Source: Treponema sp. (GTDB lineage Bacteria; Spirochaetota; Spirochaetia; Treponematales; Treponemataceae). From it: a DNA stretch of 64,000 nucleotides. The translations under genes were made by a program, and so were the position numbers. Location of the stretch: contig JAILON010000029.1 of NCBI GenBank assembly GCA_024690865.1, forward strand, positions 1-64,000, given 5' to 3'. This document shows, in pieces, positions 54,718 through 62,791 of this stretch (within the stretch, counting starts at the first letter, position 1; each line of letters starts with the position of its first letter). Under the pieces are notes generated by a model that was not told the origin of the DNA, did no database searches, and saw only the letters and a program-made list of their open reading frames with translations.

Positions 54718-55335
54718 ATGGAACGAATCATTCCCACCTGCATCATCTGCGCCCTTGCGGCATACCTCATATCGGGGCTGAACCCCGCAATAGTCCTCTC
54801 CCGCCTCCTCTACCACGAGGACATACGGGACAAGGGCAGCGGAAACCCCGGCTTCACGAACTTCAACAGGGTCTACGGAAAAACAGCCTGGCTGGTGTTC
54901 ATCCTGGACGTGGGCAAGGGCGTGCTCCTCTGCCTGGCCGGAGCAATCCTGTTCCAGCGGCAGGGCCTGCCCTTCCAACTGGGAGCCTCCTTCACGGGCT
55001 TCTTCGCCATGCTCGGCCACTGCTACCCCGTCTGGTACCGCTTCAAGGGTGGCAAGGCCTTTCTGGTCGCAGTCGCCGCAATCTTCCTGATGGACTGGCG
55101 GATCGGCCTCATAGCGGCCGCCATCCTCTGCGCCATCCTCTTCACGGTGAAATACATGTCCCTGGCGACCATGCTGGCGGCGGCGGCCTGCCCTCCCCTC
55201 CTTTTCTTCTTTGGCTACGAGTCCGTCTGGGTACCCGTCATCTGCACGGCATCCGTCCTGCTCCTCATCTTCCGCCACAAGGAGAACATCAAGCGGCTCC
55301 TCACGGGAACGGAAACGAAATTCAAGTTCAAGTAA
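54718..55335 (+). CDS. plsY: Acyl-phosphate glycerol-3-phosphate acyltransferase
   Basis: DKGSGNPGFTNFNRVYGKTAW, LGHCYPVWYRFKGGKAFLVA, FRHKENIKRLLTGTE. Confidence 0.93.
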   Translation: MERIIPTCIICALAAYLISGLNPAIVLSRLLYHEDIRDKGSGNPGFTNFNRVYGKTAWLVFILDVGKGVLLCLAGAILFQRQGLPFQLGASFTGFFAMLGHCYPVWYRFKGGKAFLVAVAAIFLMDWRIGLIAAAILCAILFTVKYMSLATMLAAAACPPLLFFFGYESVWVPVICTASVLLLIFRHKENIKRLLTGTETKFKFK

Positions 55336-55348
55336 CCCCGTCTACAAC

Positions 55349-55632
55349 GCTGGCAGACTGACTGCGGCACTGTGGCAGATTGACTGTGGCACTGTAGCAA
55401 AGCGACTGTGGCAATAAGGCAGACCTGCTGCGGCAATAAGGTAGACTGGCCGTGGCAATGTAGCAGACGCCTGTGGCAATGTAGCAGACGCCTGTGGCAA
55501 TGTAGCAGAGCGACTGTGGCAACATGGCAGAGTGACTGTGGCAATATGGCAGAGCGACTGTGGCAATGTGGCAAAGCGACAGTGGCAACATGGCAGACGT
55601 CCTGCGGCATCGTAGAAAACTGCCTGCGGCAA
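55349..55632. repeat. 13-unit 21/22-bp GC-rich tandem repeat (VNTR-like)
   Basis: Units of the form TGTGGCAGAGCGACTGTGGCAA; 11 units of 22 bp and two identical units of 21 bp. Confidence 0.95.
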
Positions 55633-55642
55633 CTTGTAATCA

Positions 55643-55684
55643 AATGGCGTCCCGCTTGTTTAGAAAATATAAGGCCACGCCATT
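55643..55684. repeat. Inverted repeat AATGGCGT...ACGCCATT
   Basis: Perfect 8-bp arms directly downstream of the tandem array. Confidence 0.7.
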
Positions 55685-55687
55685 TCC

Positions 55688-55716
55688 TTGACAAACGGCG
55701 GAGAATCATCTACGAT
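55688..55716 (+). promoter_or_regulatory. Predicted sigma-70 type promoter for the SH3/M48 pair
   Basis: TTGACA-N17-TACGAT upstream of the SH3 gene. Confidence 0.5.
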
Positions 55717-55771
55717 TTTAGAGGCTACGGTTTTTATCCTTTATGTTATATTGTAATTAACGGAGGTTTTT

Positions 55772-56215
55772 ATGAAATTCACAAAGAAAATTCTGTCGGT
55801 CGCCGTGACCATGCTGCTTTCAATGGCGGCGTTCGCCGAAACCTACTATGTTTCCGTAAAGAGCACAAACCTGAAGGCCAAGCCCTCCGGCTCATCCAAG
55901 AACCTTTCAAAAGTGAGCTATGGGGATGCCGTCACCTGGGTAAAGGACGATGGAAACTGGACCTTGGTCTCGTACGGAAAGACGGAAGGCTGGATAAGCA
56001 CCAATGCGATTACCAAGCGCAAGATCGTCTCTTCGAGCAAGGTGACTACGGATGCAAAGGAGATCGCCCTCGCCGGGAAAGGCTTCGGAGAAGGAATCAA
56101 CGCCGACAGCGAAGCCAGCAACTATACGGCAGTGAACGCCGTAGAAAAGAACGCCGTAAGCAACAGCGCGAACGAATCCTTCAAGTCCAAAGGCGGGCTC
56201 AAGGTAGCCGAGTGA
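55772..56215 (+). CDS. Bacterial SH3-domain exported protein
   Basis: Signal peptide; TYYVSVKSTNLKAKPSGSSKNLSKVSYGDAVTWVKDDGNWTLVSYGKTEGWISTNAI; SD ggagg. Confidence 0.85.
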   Translation: MKFTKKILSVAVTMLLSMAAFAETYYVSVKSTNLKAKPSGSSKNLSKVSYGDAVTWVKDDGNWTLVSYGKTEGWISTNAITKRKIVSSSKVTTDAKEIALAGKGFGEGINADSEASNYTAVNAVEKNAVSNSANESFKSKGGLKVAE

Positions 56216-57147
56216 TGAAGATGACCATAAGACGGGCGGCCCTGCTGCTCGTCGCCGTCGGAAGCATGACCCTTGCTTCCGGCGAATCGACGGGCAAAGT
56301 GACCGGAGGGCTGAAAAGGATCGCCGACAAGATTACGCAAAAAGGACAGGAAATGTCCGACAAGAACCGGGTCAAGATAGACAAGAGCCGTGATGCCATA
56401 GCCAAATCCAAGGAAGAGATATCCCCGGAACAGGAGTATTACATAGGCAGGGAAGTTGCCGCCAAAATTCTGAGCAGCAACAGACTCTACCAGAATTCCG
56501 CAGCGACGGAATACGTGAACCAGATATGCACCGCCATAACGTCATCGTCCGATATGCCCGACATATTCAACGGTTACCACGTCGGCATCTTGGACAGCAA
56601 GGAGATAAATGCGGTCTCTACTCCCGGCGGACACATATTCGTCACGCGGGGACTTCTAGAATGCGCGTCCTCAGAAGACGAGGTTGCGGCCGTCATTGCG
56701 CATGAAATAGGGCACATCCAGCTGAAGCATGCGGTAAAATCTATAAAGACCAGCCGCCTGAACGAGGCGACCTTGAGTACGATTGAAGCGGCGGGATCCG
56801 TCGTTACGGGAAGTGCCTACCAGGATGGAGTCGGCAGTTCGGTAGACGAGCTGATGACCACGCTCAGCACGACGGGATATTCAAAGACGCAGGAATACGA
56901 GGCAGACGCCAAGGCCGCCCACCTGATGGCCGACGCGGGCTACAACCCGGAAGCCCTGCGCACCATGCTGAACGTCCTCAAGGAAAAGGAAAAGACGGAA
57001 AAAGGTGGAATGATGAAGACGCATCCCAGCGCCTCCTCCCGCCTCTTCCAAGTCCGCGGGCACATACGGAACGCATGCTACGGCATCAGCAACTTCAACG
57101 AGGACAAGCGGGAGGCTCGCTTTGCTTCCGTGAAGGGGGCCCTCTAG
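56215..57147 (+). CDS. M48 family metalloprotease
   Basis: AVIAHEIGHIQLKHAVK (HExxH), GGHIFVTRGLLECASSEDE; start ATG overlaps the SH3 stop (TGATG). Confidence 0.9.
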   Translation: MKMTIRRAALLLVAVGSMTLASGESTGKVTGGLKRIADKITQKGQEMSDKNRVKIDKSRDAIAKSKEEISPEQEYYIGREVAAKILSSNRLYQNSAATEYVNQICTAITSSSDMPDIFNGYHVGILDSKEINAVSTPGGHIFVTRGLLECASSEDEVAAVIAHEIGHIQLKHAVKSIKTSRLNEATLSTIEAAGSVVTGSAYQDGVGSSVDELMTTLSTTGYSKTQEYEADAKAAHLMADAGYNPEALRTMLNVLKEKEKTEKGGMMKTHPSASSRLFQVRGHIRNACYGISNFNEDKREARFASVKGAL

Positions 57148-59738
57148 GACGGGAGGAGGGCGCTCCTCCACCGGGACAAAAGCTCCAGGGCTTTCAAGGG
57201 GGTAAGATTGTCGGGATCCACCGACAGGATTTCATCCAGCACGAGCTCCTCGTCGCTGAACAAGCCGGGAGCGGGAGGAGAAGAGCGTTCCTCGCGCTCC
57301 GGCTCCGCCCTGCCGTCGGCGGCAGCGTCCAGAACGGGCCTGTCTTCCGCCTCGGACTGGATCCGCTGGAGAATGGACTCCGCCCGTTCCAAGACGGAAT
57401 TCGGAAGTCCGGCGAGGCGGGCCACATGGATGCCATAGCTGTTTGCGCTGGCTCCGGCTATGACCTTGCGGAGGAACACGATGTCCGTTCCGTTCTCGCT
57501 CACAGCCATGCACAGTTTCTTCATCCGGGGATTTTCCAGCCGGGTAAGCTCATGATAATGGGTTGCGAACAAAGTCTTGCACTTCAGCACATCCAGCAGA
57601 TACTCGCTTACGGCCCACGCTATGGAAAGCCCGTCCTCCGTGCTGGTTCCACGTCCAACCTCATCCATGATGACGAGGGAATTTTCCGTAGCGGTGCGCA
57701 GTATGCGGGCCGTCTCCATCATCTCAACCAGGAATGTAGACTCGCCACGGGCAAGGTTGTCGCTCGCCCCTACCCTGCAGAATATCCTGTCCACCAGCCC
57801 CAGGCGCGCGGACGAAGCAGGAACGAAGCTTCCTATTTGGGCCAGGAGCGCGATGAGGGCATTTTGCCTGAGGAAGGTACTCTTTCCCGCCATGTTCGGC
57901 CCCGTTATAAGGGCAAAGCTGCTTCCGTCGCTACAAAGCTCCAGATCATTGGGAACGAATTCCCCTGAAGGCAGGTGCCGCTCCACGACGGGATGCCTGC
58001 CATCGCGGACTTCAAAGACCTGTCCCCCGTCCATCTCGGGCCTGACCCATGAATTCCTGGCGGCCGACTCCGCCAGGGAAGAAACGCAGTCGGCATAGGC
58101 TATCTCGCCCGCCATCTGCCTGAGGTAGCCGATATGCTGCTTCAGGGACGCACGGAATTCAACAAAAAGGTCGTGCTCCAGCTGCAGGATCCGCTCGCCG
58201 GATTCGTTCAGCTTGTCCTCAAGCTCCTTGAGCCGCGCCGTCGTAAAGCGGTCCATATTCACGAGCGTCCGCTTCTTTATGAAATAGTCGGGAACCAGGG
58301 AGAGCTTGGCCTTCGTCACTTCGATATAATAACCAAGGCTGGACGTGTTCTTTATGCGGAGGCTTTGGATTCCCGTTGCCTTGCGCTCCTCCTCGGCATA
58401 TTCCTCCAGGACCTTGTTGAAGTCATCCCGTATTTTCCTCCAGCGGTCCAGCTCTTCAGACCAGCCTTCTTTTATCATCCTGCCTTCGGTAAACACCGTG
58501 GACGGATCGTCATCTATGGCGGCTTCGATTTGACCGGCTATTTCACGGGCTGTATCCGGAGAAAGGGAGGCGAAATTCAAGTTGCCCAGGAGCTTCTGGG
58601 CATCGAGCCAGAGCTTCAAGCTCCGCTCCAATGCCTTCAAATCCTTGGCATGGGCCCTGTCCATCGCTATCCGTCCCGCAAGACGCTCTATGTCCAATAT
58701 GCCGTCCATCTGGGTACGGAAATTCCGCTGCATGCTGGAATCGTTGACGAAGAGGGCGACATGTTCCTGACGCATCCGTATCGTCTCAAGGTCCTTCAGG
58801 GGAAACATCAGGAAACGGCGGAGCATCCGCTGCCCCATCGAAGTCTTCGTCTGGTTCAGGCATTCCAGGAGGGAAAAGGCGACGCTACCATCCCGCAGGT
58901 TTTCCGTTATCTCAAGGTTCTTTCGCGAGGATTCGTCTATGACAACGTAGTCACTGTCCTTGTACACCATAAGGCTTTCCACGTGGGGAGAAAGCGAATT
59001 GGTTGCCTTTTCCATGTAGTCCAGCAGGAAACCTGCCGGAGGAACTTCTGGGGATTCTTCCGTCAAGGAAAAGGCCGACAGGGACGTCGTCTTGAAATGC
59101 TTCAGGAGCCGGTCATAGCACTGCTTGGCATTGAAATGCCAGTCGGGATAGAAGGATATGGCGATTCCGCCAAAATCGGCATAGACCTGGGCCAGGACAT
59201 CCAGCTTCCTCGCGCTCTCGGGCAAAAGCAGTTCCCGCGGCCTGCAGCGCCCCAGCTCCTTCATGAAATTCTCGTCCAAGGCGTCGGTCGGGAAACTGGT
59301 CGCCTTGAATTCCCCCGTGGTCACGTCCACATAGGCAAAGGCGGCCTTCTGCCGGGATATGAAGAAGGATGCAAGGAAGTTGTTGGCCCCTCCGTCTAAG
59401 AACTCGCTGTCAAGCACGGTTCCCGGCGTAATCGTTTCAACAACCTTCCGTTCCGTCAGCTGGCCATGGGGTGAAATGGGACCAATCTGCTCGGCGATGG
59501 TCACCTTCTTGCCCTTCCTCAGAAGACGGGCCAGGTAGATTTTATAGGCATGGTAGGGAATGCCGCACATCGGATGTTCGCCCCGGTGCGTCAAGGTCAG
59601 GTTGAGGAGCTTGGAAACCTCCTCCGCCTGCTCGTCGAACATCTCATAGAAATCACCCAGGCGAAAGAAAAGTATTTCGTCTGGATGCTGGGCCTTCAGG
59701 CTCTGGTACTGTAGGAAAAGTGGTGTTTCGTCCGTCAT
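57144..59738 (-). CDS. mutS: DNA mismatch repair protein MutS
   Basis: FFRLGDFYEMF, ITGPNMAGKSTFLRQNALIALLAQIGSFVPA, DEVGRGTSTEDGLSIAWA, TLFATHYHEL. Confidence 0.97.
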   Translation of the reverse strand: MTDETPLFLQYQSLKAQHPDEILFFRLGDFYEMFDEQAEEVSKLLNLTLTHRGEHPMCGIPYHAYKIYLARLLRKGKKVTIAEQIGPISPHGQLTERKVVETITPGTVLDSEFLDGGANNFLASFFISRQKAAFAYVDVTTGEFKATSFPTDALDENFMKELGRCRPRELLLPESARKLDVLAQVYADFGGIAISFYPDWHFNAKQCYDRLLKHFKTTSLSAFSLTEESPEVPPAGFLLDYMEKATNSLSPHVESLMVYKDSDYVVIDESSRKNLEITENLRDGSVAFSLLECLNQTKTSMGQRMLRRFLMFPLKDLETIRMRQEHVALFVNDSSMQRNFRTQMDGILDIERLAGRIAMDRAHAKDLKALERSLKLWLDAQKLLGNLNFASLSPDTAREIAGQIEAAIDDDPSTVFTEGRMIKEGWSEELDRWRKIRDDFNKVLEEYAEEERKATGIQSLRIKNTSSLGYYIEVTKAKLSLVPDYFIKKRTLVNMDRFTTARLKELEDKLNESGERILQLEHDLFVEFRASLKQHIGYLRQMAGEIAYADCVSSLAESAARNSWVRPEMDGGQVFEVRDGRHPVVERHLPSGEFVPNDLELCSDGSSFALITGPNMAGKSTFLRQNALIALLAQIGSFVPASSARLGLVDRIFCRVGASDNLARGESTFLVEMMETARILRTATENSLVIMDEVGRGTSTEDGLSIAWAVSEYLLDVLKCKTLFATHYHELTRLENPRMKKLCMAVSENGTDIVFLRKVIAGASANSYGIHVARLAGLPNSVLERAESILQRIQSEAEDRPVLDAAADGRAEPEREERSSPPAPGLFSDEELVLDEILSVDPDNLTPLKALELLSRWRSALLPS

Positions 59739-59762
59739 CTTTGCTTTTACGGCCAAAAGCGA

Positions 59763-60296
59763 CTACAGGCCCAGCTGCGTTATGACATCATCGGTAATAT
59801 CAACAGAAGGGCTGTACCAGAGGATTGCATTGGCCTGCTGGAGGCTCATCACAACGCTGTAGCCGCCGCTTTCAGCAATCTTTTCGATAGTTGCATAGAG
59901 GTTTTCGTAAAACTCATCGTTGTCCTCAAGGGATGCCTTAAGCGAATCCAGCTCCGCATTCTTGGCGGTGGCATATTCCTTGATGTAGTCGGTCTTTTGG
60001 GAAATCTCGGAGGCAAGCGCGGCGGCAGAGGCTGAATCCCCATTCCGCTCATACTCGAGCTTCTTGTCATGCAGGACTTCAAGTTCCTTCGTCAAACCGT
60101 CTATCTCGTTCTGGTAGTCCCCTTTCTTGTTCTCATAGTTGCGGACAGAGGACGAATTACGGAAATATGCCTGGTAGACCCTCGCGGTGTCTATTACGGC
60201 AAAACGAGTAATCTGCTGGGCAAAGGCCCCTTTTGCCATAAAAAGGAGTCCGCAGACTAGCAAGCCCTTCAAAAGCTTCTTATGATTCATATACAT
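59763..60296 (-). CDS. OmpH/Skp family periplasmic chaperone
   Basis: Signal peptide; FAVIDTARVYQAYF; coiled-coil; downstream of bamA. Confidence 0.88.
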   Translation of the reverse strand: MYMNHKKLLKGLLVCGLLFMAKGAFAQQITRFAVIDTARVYQAYFRNSSSVRNYENKKGDYQNEIDGLTKELEVLHDKKLEYERNGDSASAAALASEISQKTDYIKEYATAKNAELDSLKASLEDNDEFYENLYATIEKIAESGGYSVVMSLQQANAILWYSPSVDITDDVITQLGL

Positions 60297-60301
60297 CGCC
60301 C

Positions 60302-62791
60302 CTATCTGTTTGGTGAAGAGAATGACAAGACAAAGTGCCAGCCGGATAAGAAATTGTCAACCGGGTTGCCCTTGGAATCGCGCCATTGGAATCCGTCGTT
60401 CACCGTGAAATTGTTGGCCAGATACACGCGGATAGGCAGCTGCTGCATGAGCACCCTCAGGCCGGGACCAAAGCTGAACAGCCAGTTGCTTGTATCGCTT
60501 ATATTCAAGCTGGAAGTTGCGCTGTTCTTGACCATGGATGCATCAAAGAAGAGGTCAACGGAAAGGGCATTCTTAAACACCGGATAGCGCAGCTCTATGG
60601 AGTTGTTCCACAACAGGTCGCCCTGCCCAAACTCCCTGTCGGACACTTCCCATCCGCGTCCAAAGACCATTCCATCCACGTACAGCTTGCTCGTGGAAGA
60701 TATGCTGCTGCCAAAGAAAGCCCGTTGGTAGGTCAACTGGCTTAGTCCCGCGACAATAAGCTGCAGGGCAAACTTTTCAGTAAGAGGCTTGTTCACAAGC
60801 TGGAAATACAGCTCCCCTGTCGTCGTGGACCGGAGGATGAATTCGTTTTCACCAAAGCTCTCTCCAAAGATTCCCTTCGGCAGAAGGCCTATCCAGGTCA
60901 CGCGCTGGCTGCCAAACCATCCCTTGCTGGGATTGAAGTAGAAGTCGCGGCCGTCCAGAGACACCTGCCCATAGACCGTGTTCTTCGGATTCCAGACATT
61001 GTGGTAGCTGGTGATGGTGGAAAAGGTCGGAATATAGGAATCTCCATCGTAAATATTGGTCACAAGGGAGATGGAACCTCCTCCGGCAAGGGTAAAGTCA
61101 CCCCAGCGCTTTTGCCAGCGCCTCGCTATGGAGTCGGAGAGGGAAATCTTGTGCTGTATCAAATCAAAATAGTTGGTCAAGTTGTCCACAGTGCCGTTCG
61201 GCAGGAAGACATTCCTCGGTGTGAATATCTTGGAGCGCGTATAGCCCAAGGATACAGTATTGGAAATAGGCTTGCCAAACATGTAGGGAACCCCGTAGCT
61301 GGCAGAGACGGACTGGGTATTGGAGGCAATGGATGCGGAAAGGCTCGCCGCCTTTCCCGTTCCAAACAGGTTTGAATCGGCCAGTCCCAAGTTCAAGGAT
61401 ATCGGGAAATCATCGGCAGAGGAGGAGCCGCTGAACGTCATTCCGAATTGGATGGAACGGGTACTCTGCTCCGCAACCTTCAAGGTCAAGTTGACGAGGT
61501 CCTCCTCGGATCCCGGCGTCACTTCCGGAACTATGCTTGAAAAATACTGGAGGTTGTACAGACTCCGAAGCCCCGTGGTCACCTTCTCATTGGAAAAGAC
61601 GTCTCCTTCCTCCAAGGGCAGCTCGCGAAGGATCACTTCATCCTTGGTCCTCGTATTTCCCTCCAGGGTTATGGACTCCACATGGCTCCGCTCGCCTTCC
61701 TGGATATAGACGGTATAGGCCACCGTCTTGGCATCGGGGTTCCTGTCCACCTGGGGAATATACTGGTTGGACCAGTATCCGCTGTCAGTATACTTGCTCT
61801 GGATCGCGGCTATTCCTTCCTGGAGCTTGGTTATATTGAAGACGTCGCCCGGCTTGAGCCTCACCTGTTTCGTAAGCTCGTCGTTTGAAAAGATTTCGTT
61901 TCCCGTAATGGTAAGGCCCGCAAAGGTATACTGGGAACCTTCCTCAATGTTGAAGGCCAGGGTTATTTCCTGCCGTCCCCTCTTCGCGTTGTAGTCGGAC
62001 TTCTGCTCGACGTTTATGACCTTCACGTCAATATAGCCGTTTTCGGCGTAATATTGCATTATCGCCTTCTTGTCCTGCTCAATGGAAGCCTCGCTGAATC
62101 CATCGCGGTTTACCAAAGTAGACTTCTTGGAGGTCAACTTGCCCCGCAGGGTCCTGGCAGATACCATCCGGTTGCCCGTGAACACGATGTCCCTGACAAC
62201 AACCTGATTGCCTTCCTTTATATGGAAGGAAACTATAATGCCGTCGCTGCCTTCTTCGGTCGTTGCCTTGACCTCAACTTCGCTGTATCCTTTGGAATAA
62301 TAGTAGTTGCGGATGGCCGTGACATCGGAGGCGAGCTTGCCTTCGTCGAACACAGCCTTGTCTTTCGTTGAAATCTCATCCTGCAGGGAATCGGACTTGA
62401 CCTTTAACGCCCCAAGGAAGCGGACTTTTTGAACGACGGGCTTTTCCACCACGTCAACAACAATCCGTACCGTCTGATTGGTCTTGTCGATGGGAACGGC
62501 ACTCGGTTCTATCTCTTCAAAATAGTCGATTGCAAAAAGCCTGTTTATCAAGTCAGCAAAAAGCTCATCCGTGAACAGTTCCCCGACGAAACGGTCCGTT
62601 ATTCCCCGCAGGTCGCTTTCACTTACGTGGTCCAGGCCCCTGAACTTTATATCCCTGATAGGCTTACCGTAATACCAACCGTCCGATTCCTGGGAGTATA
62701 GAAAGGAAACTCCTGCGGTAAGCGTAAGGAGGAAAACACAAACAAGCCTTCGTATATGCATACATATCCTCATTAGAACGTAAATCTCCAT
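60302..62791 (-). CDS. bamA: Outer membrane protein assembly factor BamA
   Basis: Several POTRA repeats, C-terminal Omp85 barrel, FVLSFSSPNR C-term. Confidence 0.95.
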   Translation of the reverse strand: MEIYVLMRICMHIRRLVCVFLLTLTAGVSFLYSQESDGWYYGKPIRDIKFRGLDHVSESDLRGITDRFVGELFTDELFADLINRLFAIDYFEEIEPSAVPIDKTNQTVRIVVDVVEKPVVQKVRFLGALKVKSDSLQDEISTKDKAVFDEGKLASDVTAIRNYYYSKGYSEVEVKATTEEGSDGIIVSFHIKEGNQVVVRDIVFTGNRMVSARTLRGKLTSKKSTLVNRDGFSEASIEQDKKAIMQYYAENGYIDVKVINVEQKSDYNAKRGRQEITLAFNIEEGSQYTFAGLTITGNEIFSNDELTKQVRLKPGDVFNITKLQEGIAAIQSKYTDSGYWSNQYIPQVDRNPDAKTVAYTVYIQEGERSHVESITLEGNTRTKDEVILRELPLEEGDVFSNEKVTTGLRSLYNLQYFSSIVPEVTPGSEEDLVNLTLKVAEQSTRSIQFGMTFSGSSSADDFPISLNLGLADSNLFGTGKAASLSASIASNTQSVSASYGVPYMFGKPISNTVSLGYTRSKIFTPRNVFLPNGTVDNLTNYFDLIQHKISLSDSIARRWQKRWGDFTLAGGGSISLVTNIYDGDSYIPTFSTITSYHNVWNPKNTVYGQVSLDGRDFYFNPSKGWFGSQRVTWIGLLPKGIFGESFGENEFILRSTTTGELYFQLVNKPLTEKFALQLIVAGLSQLTYQRAFFGSSISSTSKLYVDGMVFGRGWEVSDREFGQGDLLWNNSIELRYPVFKNALSVDLFFDASMVKNSATSSLNISDTSNWLFSFGPGLRVLMQQLPIRVYLANNFTVNDGFQWRDSKGNPVDNFLSGWHFVLSFSSPNR

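Noticed and set aside
55349-55632. CRISPR array interpretation of the 22-bp repeats
   Set aside because: Contiguous tandem units without unique spacers, and no cas genes in the window
55215-55709. Repeat-peptide ORFs on the minus strand (CHxATVALxHCHSRSA-like)
   Set aside because: Generated by the 22-bp tandem array, readable in several frames; no SD or start context
55408-56214. N-terminal extension of the M48 protease ORF through the tandem array and SH3 gene
   Set aside because: The SH3 gene is better supported in its own frame with signal peptide and SD; the protease start at 56215 precedes a normal signal peptide
58134-59399. 421-aa plus-strand ORF
   Set aside because: Antisense shadow of mutS; no recognisable domain
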